64,000 nucleotides of DNA from JACZYA01 sp965247455 (GTDB taxonomy: Bacteria > Acidobacteriota > Terriglobia > Acidiferrales > 2-02-FULL-67-57): contig CBDFHE010000018.1 of assembly GCA_965247455.1 (NCBI GenBank), positions 124,001-188,000 of the forward strand, written 5' to 3'. A program made the translations under genes and the position numbers. Under the pieces are notes generated by a model that had not been told where the DNA came from, did no database searches, and worked only from the letters and a program-made list of their open reading frames with translations. This document shows, piece by piece, positions 1-8,929 of the stretch. Each line of letters opens with the position of its first letter. Within the stretch, counting starts at the first letter, position 1.

Positions 1-1616
1 TGACGTTGCCTTTCTGCTTTGTGCTCTACTACACCTACATCGAAGCCTGGTGCCTGGGCTACGCTTGGTTCTCCTTTACCGGCGACTACCTCAGCACGCC
101 CGGGCACGCAGTCCACATGAGCAACTACTACCTGGAGTTTCTCGGCCAGGCGCCCTCCAACTCGTATTTCTCCGGACTGACCGCCGCCATGGTCTTTATG
201 GCGATCACGCTGATCCTGAACCTGTTTGTACTTGCGCGGGGCGTGGCCAAGGGGATCGAGCTCCTGGCCAAGGTGGCCATCCCGCTGCTGTTTCTCTTCT
301 GCGTTCTGATGGCGGTGCGCGTGTTTACGCTTTCGGGCGAGGGAACCGCGCTGGAAGGCCTGAGTTTTCTCTGGGCGCCCGACTTCAGCCGGCTGGGCGA
401 GTTCGGCGTCTGGATGGCCGCCGCCGGACAAGTCTTTTTCACGCTCTCAATCGGGTTCGGATCGCTCGAGTCCTACGCCAGCTACGTGCGGGCTGACGAC
501 GACATCGCCTTGACCGGTCTCACCACCGCTGCTACCAATGAGTTCGTTGAAGTCATCTTCGGCAGCATGATTGCCATCCCCGCCGCCGCGGTCTTCTTCG
601 GCGCGGGGGCGATCGAACGGGTGGCCGTGGGCGGCACCTTCGGCATCGGAATGATCTCGATGCCGGAAATCTTGCGCTCCTTCCCCTACGCGCCCTTCTT
701 CGGGACCATCTGGTTCCTGCTGCTTTTCTTCGCTGCCTTCACTTCTTCGGTGGCGGTCTCCCAACCGGTGTTTGCCTTCTTCCAGGATGAGCTGAAAACC
801 ACCCGCAACCGCGCGACCTTGTGGCTCGGCGTCCTCTGGGCCCTGGGCGTCATCCCGGTCATCCTCTTCTACAAGTACGGCTTCCTGGACGAGCTCGACT
901 TCTGGGCCGGCACGGTGGGCCTGGCCGTCTGCGCGCTGATTGAAGTGATCATCTTCTCCTGGATTTTCGGCGCCACCCGGGGATTGCAAGAACTGAACCG
1001 GGGCGCCCTCTTCCGGATTCACGCCGGAACCTTCAGGTTTGTGGTCGCCTTCGTCACGCCGGTGGCGCTGGTGATCATCCTGGGCGGATGGCTCTACGGG
1101 CCGGTGATTCGTGACAAGACACTGACTCCCAAGCCGACGGTGTCTGTCTGGATTGCCAACCCGGCGCAGCACGCCGGCACGCTCGAACCGCAGGAAGACG
1201 GGGTGGACAGCGGCGATGCGGCTTTCGCCAAGGAATTCGAGCAGTCGCTCAAAGACCTGGCGACGCAGGCGAAAGCGGACGGAACACTGGAGGCGGTGGT
1301 GCACTTGGGCGCCGACGGCACCGTGCAGGTCACCCGCCTCAACACCACCGGCTCGCTCGCATCCGCAGAGGACCCCGCCCAGCTGGAGCGTTACCTGCGC
1401 GGCCGGGGGTATCTGTACAAGGAGAAGCCCTCGCCCCAGGCTGCCGGCATTGCTGTAGAGCAGGAGGTTCCGATCCTGGTGACGGTCCTCTACACCGCAT
1501 GGCATATTTGGATGGCGCGGGCGATGGTGATCGGCGTCACCATCTTCTTCCTGGTTTTGATCGGCATAGCCTGGAGGCGGCGCGCATCCACCGCCGCGGC
1601 GGAGGCAACAGCATGA
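1..1616 (+). CDS. NSS-family sodium-dependent transporter, 5' end cut by the window
   Basis: This is the C-terminal part of a neurotransmitter:sodium-symporter-type carrier that imports amino acids or related solutes with Na+ across the inner membrane. The frame is open through base 3, so the true start lies upstream. The readable 536 residues hold the later hydrophobic helices typical of the family, including a segment near residue 145 that reads LSIGFGSLESYASYV. Unusually, about 130 polar residues (roughly 365-490, from PTVSVWIANPAQH to EQEVPILVT) separate the last two hydrophobic helices, where ordinary members have a short loop. The stop overlaps the start of a MetS-like small protein, an arrangement known for methionine/alanine NSS importers. 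Substrate is inferred only. Confidence 0.88.
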   Translation, partial: TLPFCFVLYYTYIEAWCLGYAWFSFTGDYLSTPGHAVHMSNYYLEFLGQAPSNSYFSGLTAAMVFMAITLILNLFVLARGVAKGIELLAKVAIPLLFLFCVLMAVRVFTLSGEGTALEGLSFLWAPDFSRLGEFGVWMAAAGQVFFTLSIGFGSLESYASYVRADDDIALTGLTTAATNEFVEVIFGSMIAIPAAAVFFGAGAIERVAVGGTFGIGMISMPEILRSFPYAPFFGTIWFLLLFFAAFTSSVAVSQPVFAFFQDELKTTRNRATLWLGVLWALGVIPVILFYKYGFLDELDFWAGTVGLAVCALIEVIIFSWIFGATRGLQELNRGALFRIHAGTFRFVVAFVTPVALVIILGGWLYGPVIRDKTLTPKPTVSVWIANPAQHAGTLEPQEDGVDSGDAAFAKEFEQSLKDLATQAKADGTLEAVVHLGADGTVQVTRLNTTGSLASAEDPAQLERYLRGRGYLYKEKPSPQAAGIAVEQEVPILVTVLYTAWHIWMARAMVIGVTIFFLVLIGIAWRRRASTAAAEATA

Positions 1617-1714
1617 CCATCACTGCCTGGATCTTCATGGGAATCACCTGGACCTTCGTTATCGGTCTCAATATCTTCTGCTTCGTCCGCATCTTCCGCC
1701 ACCGAGATTCATGA
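1613..1714 (+). CDS. MetS-like small subunit of NSS transporter
   Basis: A 33-residue protein made almost entirely of one membrane helix (residues 3-27) followed by a basic tail ending RIFRHRDS. Its ATG overlaps the transporter stop (ATGA) and its own stop overlaps the next start in the same way, so all three are translationally coupled. Small single-helix partners called MetS are known beside NSS importers of methionine and alanine and are needed for transport there. The similarity here is in size, topology and position rather than in a clear sequence motif. It is probably a transporter subunit. Confidence 0.7.
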   Translation: MTITAWIFMGITWTFVIGLNIFCFVRIFRHRDS

Positions 1715-2154
1715 ACCCGGACGACCGTCGGCTCCTGCTCGACTGGCTGGCGGCCGAGGAGGGCGGCGCTCGCCGGTTGCCCGACCTGCTGACTGAACTG
1801 GCGGAGCGACGCAAGGAGCTTGCCCCGTTGGCGCGCTTTCTTGCTTTGAAGGAGACGGAAGACCGCGCCCGCATGGCCGTGCTCGACCGGGAGCGCTGGT
1901 TCCGTTCCTTCTCCTGGAAGATGATTACGGCTCTCTTTATGTTCGGCGTACTCGGCATGATGTTCTTCATCCTCTGGGGTGGCGATCAAGCCTTCCTCGC
2001 CTCCATCTTCTTCATCGCCGGTGGCGCCAGCTTCTATCTCCTGGTTCAAGCAATGGCGAGCTGGCGCAGCCGGCACGACCAGAAAGCCCTGACGGAAATC
2101 CGGAAACGCTGCCGGGGCGAGCTGGCGGCGCTGCGAAAGGAAATCAGAAAGTAA
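1711..2154 (+). CDS. small membrane protein of unknown function, NSS operon
   Basis: A 147-residue protein with a charged, leucine-rich N-terminal region (about residues 1-70, probably helical), two hydrophobic helices (about 72-92 and 96-115), then a basic C-terminal helix ending LAALRKEIRK. I do not recognise the family. It starts with an ATGA overlap on the MetS-like gene, so it is the third cistron of the transporter operon and may be an accessory factor. The stop codon lies in a 15-base palindrome shared with the convergent thiE gene. Confidence 0.75.
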   Translation: MNPDDRRLLLDWLAAEEGGARRLPDLLTELAERRKELAPLARFLALKETEDRARMAVLDRERWFRSFSWKMITALFMFGVLGMMFFILWGGDQAFLASIFFIAGGASFYLLVQAMASWRSRHDQKALTEIRKRCRGELAALRKEIRK

Positions 2155-2165
2155 TCCGGGATTAC
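2151..2165. other. 15-base palindrome between convergent genes
   Basis: GTAATCCGGGATTAC is a near-perfect palindrome covering the stop codon of the upstream gene and lying 15 bases from the thiE stop. It could help end transcription from both sides, but there is no T-run, so a terminator role is weak. Confidence 0.3.
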
Positions 2166-2179
2166 CTACCGGGCAGGTT

Positions 2180-2809
2180 TCAGTCGAGGCGGCCCAGCGC
2201 GCGGCGGAACTCTTCCAGGCGGGCGGGGATGTCTTCAGCCGCCAGCCAAGCGCTGATTACGGCCACCGAATCGGCGCCGGCCTCGATGACCTGAGCGGCG
2301 TTCGCCGGTGTGATGCCGCCGATGGCCACCAGCGGCTTGCTGGTGCGCTTACGAACCTCCCGCAACCCGGCACAACCAACCATAGGCTGGGTGTCTGCTT
2401 TGGTGGCGGTGGGGAAAATGGGACCAAACGCCAGATAGTCCACCGGCGCTGAAGCCACCGCCTCAATTTGCTCTTCACGGTGGGTCGAGAAGCCGATCAG
2501 CTTGTCCGGCCCCAACAGGCGACGCGCCGCCGGCACCGGCAAATCGTCCTGGCCCAGATGCACACCCGCCGCCCGGCTGAGCTGCGCTACATCGGCGCGG
2601 TCATTAATGATGAGAGAAATTTCCTGCGGAAGAAGAGAGAGCAGCTCTTTTGCTTCGGCGAGCAGTGCCCCGCCGCTCGCCTGCTTGGCGCGCAACTGGA
2701 CAAGTCGCACCCCCGCCCCGGCGAGGAAGCGAGCTATCTCCTGAAGCGGAAGATCAGGCCGAACCGAGCGGTCAATTACGGCGTAGAAACGAGGTAGCAC
2801 AAGCAACAT
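2180..2809 (-). CDS. thiE: thiamine-phosphate synthase
   Basis: ThiE joins hydroxymethylpyrimidine diphosphate and the thiazole phosphate to make thiamine phosphate in the cytosol. The 209-residue protein has the usual family length and TIM-barrel signatures: VQLRAK near residue 37, INDRADVA near 68, GVHLGQDDLPV near 82, FGPIFPTATK near 128 and AIGGITPANA near 160. It starts at an ATG 18 bases after the accC stop and is the last gene of the long minus-strand run. No TPP riboswitch is visible upstream. Thiamine genes are not otherwise found here, so the link to the acc genes is probably only positional. Confidence 0.93.
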   Translation of the reverse strand: MLLVLPRFYAVIDRSVRPDLPLQEIARFLAGAGVRLVQLRAKQASGGALLAEAKELLSLLPQEISLIINDRADVAQLSRAAGVHLGQDDLPVPAARRLLGPDKLIGFSTHREEQIEAVASAPVDYLAFGPIFPTATKADTQPMVGCAGLREVRKRTSKPLVAIGGITPANAAQVIEAGADSVAVISAWLAAEDIPARLEEFRRALGRLD

Positions 2810-2827
2810 GGCCGGTGGCGCGCCATA

Positions 2828-4183
2828 TTAAACGGGAACGCCGGTGCGACGAAAGCGTTCCATAAAATGGGTGTCGTAGCGCCCCGCCTGGAAGTCCGGG
2901 TCCGCCAGAATCTTGCGGTGGGTGGAAACCGAAGTCTGAATGCCCTCGACCACGAACATCTCCAGGGCGCGCGTCATGCGCGCGATGGCTTCCGGGCGGT
3001 CCTTGCCGCGGGTGATGAGCTTGGCAATGAGCGAGTCGTAGTAAGGCGGGATGACCGCCTCAGCATAGACAGCGGTATCCACGCGCACGCCCGTGCCGCC
3101 GGGCGTATGAAAGACGGAGATGCGGCCGGCGGAGGGTTGGAACGTCTCCGGGTCTTCGGCCACGATGCGGCATTCGATGGCATGGCCGCGCTGGCGCAGG
3201 CCTGGGGGGACGATGGACTCCAACCGTTCTCCGGCGGCGATCTGGATTTGCGCTTTGACCAGATCGACATCGGTGACCATCTCCGTGACAGGGTGCTCCA
3301 CCTGGATGCGCGTATTCATTTCGATGAAGTAGAAATTGCCCTCTTCATCCATGAGGAATTCAATGGTTCCGGCGTTGCTGTAGCCGATGGCGCTCATGGC
3401 TCTGATCACCACATCGCCCATGGTCTGGCGTATCTCTTCGGTCACAGCCGGCGAAGGCGACTCCTCCACGATCTTCTGGTGACGGCGCTGGACCGAGCAT
3501 TCGCGTTCCCCCAGGTGGGTGACTTGGCCGTGCTTGTCGCCCAGCACCTGGAATTCAATGTGGCGCGGGCGGGCGACATACTTTTCGATATAGACGTCGG
3601 ACGAGCCGAAAGCCTGGCGAGCCTCGTTCTGCGCGGTGGAAAACTGTGCCAGCAGCTCGGACTCTTTCCACACCACCCGCATGCCCTTCCCGCCACCGCC
3701 GGCGGCAGCTTTGATCATCAAGGGGTAACCGATGTCGGCAGCCGCCGAGCGCGCCTCTGCTTCCGTCCCGACGATGCCATCCGAACCGGGCACCACCGGC
3801 AAACCGACCGCCGTCATTTCGCGGCGCGCCCGATCCTTCTCCCCCATCAAGCGGATGACTTCGGGCGAAGGCCCGATGAAGGTGATGCCGGAGGTCTCGC
3901 AGACTTCGGCGAAGTTGGCGTTTTCCGCCAGGAAGCCATAGCCGGGGTGCATGGCGTCGGCGCTGGTGACCTCAGCGGCGCTGATGACGTGGGGAATGTT
4001 CAGGTAGCTTTCCGAAGAGCGGGGCGGGCCGATGCAAACCGCTTCATCCGCAAAACGGACGTGCAGCGCGTTGCGGTCAGCTTCGGAATAGACAGCGACC
4101 GTCTTGATGCCCAGCTCCTTGCAGGCATAGACGATGCGGAGGGCAATCTCGCCGCGATTGGCAATCAGAATCTTGTCGAACAT
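2828..4183 (-). CDS. accC: acetyl-CoA carboxylase, biotin carboxylase subunit
   Basis: AccC carboxylates the biotin carried by AccB, using ATP and bicarbonate, in the first step of fatty-acid synthesis. The 451-residue length is normal. Visible landmarks are the N-terminal fold start DKILIANRGEIALRI, GYGFLAENANFAE near 75, the ATP-grasp glycine loop KAAAGGGGKGMRVV near 160, EMNTRIQVEHPVTEM near 290 and GHAIECRIVAEDP near 335. accB lies 22 bases upstream in the same direction, the classic pairing. The start region has no obvious Shine-Dalgarno sequence, so translation may depend on accB. Confidence 0.96.
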   Translation of the reverse strand: MFDKILIANRGEIALRIVYACKELGIKTVAVYSEADRNALHVRFADEAVCIGPPRSSESYLNIPHVISAAEVTSADAMHPGYGFLAENANFAEVCETSGITFIGPSPEVIRLMGEKDRARREMTAVGLPVVPGSDGIVGTEAEARSAAADIGYPLMIKAAAGGGGKGMRVVWKESELLAQFSTAQNEARQAFGSSDVYIEKYVARPRHIEFQVLGDKHGQVTHLGERECSVQRRHQKIVEESPSPAVTEEIRQTMGDVVIRAMSAIGYSNAGTIEFLMDEEGNFYFIEMNTRIQVEHPVTEMVTDVDLVKAQIQIAAGERLESIVPPGLRQRGHAIECRIVAEDPETFQPSAGRISVFHTPGGTGVRVDTAVYAEAVIPPYYDSLIAKLITRGKDRPEAIARMTRALEMFVVEGIQTSVSTHRKILADPDFQAGRYDTHFMERFRRTGVPV

Positions 4184-4205
4184 AGAAGTATGGTTGAACG
4201 ATGAG

Positions 4206-4763
4206 CTATTTCTTGCCGGGCCGGATGGCGAACAGCGGTTCGCCGTACTCTACCGGCTGGGCGTTTTCGATGAAAATGCGGGCGATTTCGCCGGCTATGT
4301 CGGCTTCGATTTCGTTCATCAACTTCATCGCTTCCACGACGCAGAGCACCTGGCCGACCTCGACCGTGTCGCCCAAATGAACGAAAGGCGGAGCGTCCGG
4401 TTGCGGAGCGGCATAGAGAGTGCCCACCAGGGGGGATTTGATGATGTGCACATCTTCCGCCGCCACCCCCATCTCGGCCGCCGCCTGAACCTGCGCCTCC
4501 TCGCTTGGCGTTTCACCCTCCGGGGCTGTGGACGCGGACGGCTCTGGCGCGGCATAACTTTCAAACACAGGGGGCGGCACGCCGGCGGCCCCGCGGCGCT
4601 TGATGCGGATGCGGACTCCTGCCCGTTCGAACTCAAACTCTTCCAACCCGCGCTCTTCCAGCAGGTCGATCAGCTCGCGCACCTGCTCCAGCGGAAGAGC
4701 ATTCTCCCTGCCCGGGTTGGGCTTGCGCGACTTTCCGGTTTTACGGGGCGTCTTCTTTTTCAC
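4206..4763 (-). CDS. accB: acetyl-CoA carboxylase, biotin carboxyl carrier protein
   Basis: AccB carries biotin between the carboxylase and transferase of acetyl-CoA carboxylase. The C-terminal biotinyl domain has the canonical VVEAMKLMNE with the biotinylated lysine at residue 147; before it is a Pro/Ala-rich flexible linker (about 60-105) and a helical N-terminus. The first 20 residues are strikingly basic (KKKTPRKTGKSRK), more than usual. The GTG start overlaps the peptidase stop by 4 bases (GTGA), so the two are coupled. Confidence 0.95.
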   Translation of the reverse strand: MKKKTPRKTGKSRKPNPGRENALPLEQVRELIDLLEERGLEEFEFERAGVRIRIKRRGAAGVPPPVFESYAAPEPSASTAPEGETPSEEAQVQAAAEMGVAAEDVHIIKSPLVGTLYAAPQPDAPPFVHLGDTVEVGQVLCVVEAMKLMNEIEADIAGEIARIFIENAQPVEYGEPLFAIRPGKK

Positions 4764-5842
4764 AAGCAGATCAACTCCGTTCCCAGCGGCGTGAGGGTTT
4801 CCGCACCCGTTTTCCGAACCACCACTACGTCTTCAATCCGCACGCCGCCCACTCCCGGAAGGTATACACCCGGCTCGAGTGTAATCACGTTTCCCGCTTT
4901 CAGTCGAGCTGGGCTGCCACGCCCGAGGCGGGGTTCCTCGTGGATTTCCACTCCCACCCCGTGGCCGGTGCCATGGACAAAATAGCGACCCAGGCCGCGC
5001 TTCGCCAGCACGCGTCGCGCAGCAGCGTCCAAGCGGCTCGCCTCCACCCCGGCCCGCACAACCTCCCGGGCCGCCGCCAAGGCGTCCTGAACCGCCCGGT
5101 AGATGCGCAACACCTGGGCCGGGGGCTTACCTAGGAAAACAGTGCGGGTCATGTCGCTACAGTAGTCGGCGAGTATAACACCCAGGTCGAACGTGACAAG
5201 CTCATTCTTGCGCAGGCGCTTGCGGGAGGCGCGGCCATGCGGCAGGGCAGAGCGAGCACCCGAGGCCACAATGGTTTCAAAGGATTGGCCCCGAGCCCCA
5301 TGTTGTTTCATGCGGTATTCGATCTCCGCTGCCAAATCGAGTTCGCGCACTCCAGGGCGCACAAAGGGCAAGATTTCTTCGAAGACCCGCGCCGTGAGCT
5401 CCACGCTGGCTCGGATGCGCGCAATTTCGTCGGCGTCCTTGACCGCGCGCAACTGATCCACACTGAGTTCGGTTGCTTGCAGCTCCGCGCGCGCGCCCAG
5501 GATGTGCGCGAGCTGGTGGAACCCTGCCGCGCTCAAGTGGTCGGCCTCGTAGGCCACCCGACGGGGGCGCTTCCGGGCCAGCCAGCGACCGGCCCCCGGG
5601 AGCGGGGCGCCCTCCACGATTTTTATTTGAGCGCCGACCACCTCCTGCCGTGCCTGGGTGCGATAGATTCCAGGAGTAAAGAACACACAGTGGCTCCGCG
5701 TAAGCACCAGGACGCCGCTGGAGCCACGAAATCCGACCAGGTAGAGCAAGTTGGGCAGGTGGGTCAACACCAGGGCATCCGCGCGCCGCAGCGCAGTGCG
5801 CCGGAGACGCGCCAGCCGAGCAGGAAAAATTTGACCAGACAT
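4760..5842 (-). CDS. Xaa-Pro aminopeptidase/dipeptidase (M24 family)
   Basis: A cytosolic dimetal peptidase of the pita-bread M24 family that removes residues next to proline. The 360-residue protein has an N-terminal creatinase-like domain (about 1-125) and a catalytic domain with all five metal ligands in order: VTFDLG, DYCSDMTRT, the histidine in FVHGTGHGVGVEIHE, the glutamate in ITLEPGVYLPG and the last in VRIEDVVVV. It sits between pilQ and accB, an order (peptidase-accB-accC) seen in many bacteria. Whether it prefers dipeptides (PepQ) or longer peptides (PepP) cannot be told, so no symbol is given. Confidence 0.92.
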   Translation of the reverse strand: MSGQIFPARLARLRRTALRRADALVLTHLPNLLYLVGFRGSSGVLVLTRSHCVFFTPGIYRTQARQEVVGAQIKIVEGAPLPGAGRWLARKRPRRVAYEADHLSAAGFHQLAHILGARAELQATELSVDQLRAVKDADEIARIRASVELTARVFEEILPFVRPGVRELDLAAEIEYRMKQHGARGQSFETIVASGARSALPHGRASRKRLRKNELVTFDLGVILADYCSDMTRTVFLGKPPAQVLRIYRAVQDALAAAREVVRAGVEASRLDAAARRVLAKRGLGRYFVHGTGHGVGVEIHEEPRLGRGSPARLKAGNVITLEPGVYLPGVGGVRIEDVVVVRKTGAETLTPLGTELICL

Positions 5843-5910
5843 TTAGATTACGCAGAAAAACGAAACGGAAGAGAGTGCCGACTCTCCTCCGTGAAAGCGA
5901 TTGCCGCTGC

Positions 5911-7541
5911 TTAGCTTTGCAGGATGCGCGGCGTGATGAAGAACAGCAACTCCTGCGTGCCGGTCGTCACCCGGCTGCGCTTGAAGAGATAGCCGATAAC
6001 CGGAATGCTGCCCAGGAGCGGCATGTTGGGTCTGCCGACACCTGGTCAATGGAGGTGGCGCTCTCAGTAATCATCACGCCGCCAATCACCACTGTGCCGC
6101 CGTCCGACACCAACACCTGGGTGGTTTCCTGCTGCGTCCGCAAGGCGGGGATGCCGTTGATACGAGCAATACCGGTGTCGATGGCCGTGTTCTCAATGTT
6201 GATGTCGAGAAACACGGTGCCTTCGGCCGTAATCTGCGGGGTGACCTCAAGTTTGAGCGCCACGTCAATGAACTGAGTGGTGATGGTGTTGTTGACCACG
6301 GTCTGCACCGGGATGCGGGTTCCCTGCAACACCAGCGCCTGGATGTTGTTCTGCGTAATCACCCTCGGCCGCGAAAGCACCTTGGCGATCTGGCGGTTCT
6401 CGGCCGCGCTCAAGATGATGTCGAGCGCAAACGCGGGTGAACGATGTCCGAACAGCAGCGTGGAGGTGGTCTCCACGGCACGGAGATTGGTGTTCAACGG
6501 CTGCTGGCCATCGGTTCCTGCGGCGATGAGCGGGGGCAGGAACGAGGTGGTCGACAGGGGGCTGGGCCCCAAATCGCCACCGATTACGTTCTGAGGAGTC
6601 CCGTCAGCGCGGAAGCGGCTGCCGGAAAAAGCAAACTGCGAACCGATCTCGCGGGTGAAGGCGCGGCTGGCGCTCACCACCCGGGCCTCAATCTCCACCT
6701 GCAAGGATTTGCGGTCCAACTGTTGAATCAAGCCGTCCAGCTGCGGAATGATCTCGGGAATGTCGCGAATGATCAGGGTGTTGGTGCGATCGTCTCGAAT
6801 CAACTCCCCTCGATCGGAAAGGAACTGCTTGAGCGTGGGCTCAAGGTCCTCAGCCTTGGCGTAGCTCAACTGCCGCGTGACCGTAACGGGTTCAACGACA
6901 TCTTCTCGCGCCTTGGCCAAGCTCGCCAGATCCTGCTGTTCTTTTCTGAGCGTCTCCAGGGTAGCGATCCGTAAAACGTTCCCCTCCAGAGTACTGCCCA
7001 ACCCGTTGTTCTTCAAAACCAGGTCAAGCACCTGGTCCCAGGGGACATCCAGCAGCGCCAGGGTGACGGTGCCGCTTACGTTCGGGTCCAAGACGATGTT
7101 CAACCCGCTGATCTCGTGGATAAGCCGGAAGAAGTCCTTCAGATCAACGTCCTTGAGATTGACGGAAATCGGCTCGCCGGTGTAAGTCGTGGAGGGTTCC
7201 GCCCCCTCTCCCGAGGGCACCTGTTGGAGGGCACGAGTTGCCAGTGAAGCCATCGCGAGAGCGGCAGCGACCGGTTCTTCCGGACCAGCCACCGTTGGCG
7301 CCGGCTTCGGCGTAACCGATTCGGCAACAGCAGCAGGCGGTAGTGAAGCTACGGTAGGTGCCAGAGATGCCAGCAGGACCGGCTGCGGCTCGGCTTCCAC
7401 CTCATTGGGGGAGGCTTCGTCTGCCGTAGCCGCAACGGCGGGCGCCGGTTCAACCACAGCGGGCGAAGACTGGAGGGTCGCCGGTGCGCCTTCTGGTTCG
7501 AGCGCAGGAGGAGCAGCGACTACCGGTGCGACCGGCGGCAA
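5911..7541 (-). CDS. pilQ: type IV pilus secretin PilQ, secretin part (frameshifted at both ends)
   Basis: This is the outer-membrane pore part of PilQ. After an Ala/Pro-rich linker come a secretin/TonB short N-terminal domain (ISVNLKDVDLKDFFRLIHEI), an N1 repeat (RDIPEIIPQLDGLIQQLDR) and the secretin beta-barrel domain up to GGTVVIGGVMITES. The open frame then ends in nonsense at 5967. Adding one base in the G-run at 6028-6030 restores the expected ending, PNMPLLGSIPVIGYLFKRS then ELLFFITPRIL, with a stop at 5911. The part has no signal peptide and only a TTG start with no ribosome site, so it must normally be the continuation of the AMIN part just upstream. Confidence 0.88.
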
Positions 7542-7542
7542 T

Positions 7543-8406
7543 TCACGCGCGGGCGGGCATCGATTCCGCCGCCAGCGCTTCCGACAAAACCACGCGCAGC
7601 CCCTGGGGCGTGGTATTCACCTGATAGGAAATCATCCTGGTGAGATCGACCACCAAACGAGTGATGGGCGGATCGGCCTTGAACTGTGCCACGCGGATAC
7701 CGACCACAGGAGACCCATCCACAGAAACTTTGCGCCGCCGCGCCACCAAGATGCTCTGGGGCAGGTCGAACACCAACCGGGGAGGGTTTTCGAGTTTCAG
7801 GATTTCATAACCCAACCCGACGCTGGCCACCACATCCACGATTACGGCCTCCGCCTTCTGGTGGACAATCACGCGGCGTACCCAGGCCGGATGGTCAGAG
7901 ACTGGCGGCGCCGACTCCGCGGCCGGGGCGGCGCCGGAAGGTTCCGCCGGAACAGCAGCCGGAGCCTCCGCGCGCGGGCTGGCCGAGCTGGGGCAGGTGA
8001 GGGTAAGCACGGACGGAGTGAGCTGGGCAAGTTCAACGACGCACGCACGACTCAAGCTTACGTCCATGCGCAATACCTGGCGTCCGGCGGTATTACGGAA
8101 CGGCAGCAAACGGTATTCGGATAACCAAGGCAAGCTGTCGGCCTGCTGCTGCGCACTCGCGTCCGACACTACTCCTGCCAGGTCAACGATCAAGTGGCGC
8201 TCGTGCGGCTGATAGGAGGTAAAGGTGAACGGCCCGGAAGCGCGCACTTCTAGTGAGGTGCCCGCAGGCTGCTCCGCCGGGGCCACCGCCAGCAGACGCA
8301 CGGGGTTTCCCGGCGCAGCCGGGGCATCGGCAGCACGCAGTCCCATGGTGCTGAGTCCTGCCAACAAGATGGCGGACCAAAGTCCGCTCCACAGCTTCCG
8401 CATCAT
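7543..8406 (-). CDS. pilQ: PilQ N-terminal part with signal peptide and AMIN domains
   Basis: The N-terminal part of the pilus secretin: a signal peptide (about residues 1-25, MMRKLWSGLWSAILLAGL) followed by two AMIN-type domains that bind peptidoglycan (about 45-125 and 165-275; note RHLIVDLAGV and PPRLVFDLPQ). The ATG at 8406 is chosen because GGAG lies seven bases upstream; it follows pilP by 11 bases. The frame stops at 7543, and the secretin part continues in the next frame with no spacer. One surplus base in the C-rich stretch around 7546-7557 would join them into one protein of about 830 residues, a normal PilQ design. Confidence 0.82.
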   Translation of the reverse strand: MMRKLWSGLWSAILLAGLSTMGLRAADAPAAPGNPVRLLAVAPAEQPAGTSLEVRASGPFTFTSYQPHERHLIVDLAGVVSDASAQQQADSLPWLSEYRLLPFRNTAGRQVLRMDVSLSRACVVELAQLTPSVLTLTCPSSASPRAEAPAAVPAEPSGAAPAAESAPPVSDHPAWVRRVIVHQKAEAVIVDVVASVGLGYEILKLENPPRLVFDLPQSILVARRRKVSVDGSPVVGIRVAQFKADPPITRLVVDLTRMISYQVNTTPQGLRVVLSEALAAESMPARA

Positions 8407-8417
8407 TGCTCTGCTCC

Positions 8418-8912
8418 TCAACGGGTGGTCCCGGTTGCTTCTGTCGCTAATGGCTTTACTACCCTGCGCTCATACTTCCGACCGAAAGCGTCTGCGGCCC
8501 TCTCCCGAAAGACTACGCCGTCTTCCCGGATTTCAGCGACGTAGCCATCGAACAACTCATCCCGCTCGCGCAGGAAAAAGGCGCGGTTGCGGCCTCGCAT
8601 ATTGACGACGGCCACCTGGGCGGTGGGTGTAACAACAATCCCATCCACCGTCAGTTGCGAGATCACCAGGCCGCGTTTTCCCGGGGGAAGCGCCTGCTTG
8701 ATCATGTCCTCAGGGCTCACCAGCAAACTCCGGAAGGGATCGCGCAGGTTGACCGGCTTGCGTGGACGGCTTCGCTTTGTTTTTTGGTCCGCCTTGGACG
8801 CCGACTCTTGCGCCTGGACCGGCAAGCCCAACAAACCCACCCACAAGCCGGCGACGGCCAGCAGCGCGCCAGCGCGCCTCCAACCCAGGTTGTCACCCAG
8901 CAGGTTTCGCAT
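8418..8912 (-). CDS. pilP: type IV pilus assembly protein PilP
   Basis: PilP is the inner-membrane protein, usually a lipoprotein, that links the PilM-N-O platform to the PilQ secretin. The ATG at 8912 is taken because GAAGGAG stands nine bases before it. The 164-residue product has a signal-like hydrophobic N-terminus ending in VQAQES but no lipobox cysteine, a basic linker, then the beta-rich PilP domain (NLRDPFRSLL, ISQLTVDGIVV, VNMRGRNRAFFLRERDELFDGYV). It lies between pilO and pilQ in the standard pilMNOPQ order. Confidence 0.9.
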   Translation of the reverse strand: MRNLLGDNLGWRRAGALLAVAGLWVGLLGLPVQAQESASKADQKTKRSRPRKPVNLRDPFRSLLVSPEDMIKQALPPGKRGLVISQLTVDGIVVTPTAQVAVVNMRGRNRAFFLRERDELFDGYVAEIREDGVVFRERAADAFGRKYERRVVKPLATEATGTTR

Positions 8913-8929
8913 GGTTCGCTCCTTCTTCC

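Noticed and set aside
2155..2820. TPP riboswitch for thiE
   Set aside because: No conserved CUGAGA/ACCUGA elements are seen in the short gaps around thiE.
2867..4204. Long plus-strand open frame opposite accC
   Set aside because: It is the mirror of a certain gene in GC-rich DNA, with no recognisable motif or ribosome site.
7530..7560. Programmed recoding or re-start between the two pilQ parts
   Set aside because: No slippery heptamer, no ribosome site before the TTG, and other genes here show similar single-base shifts, so an error or mutation is more likely.
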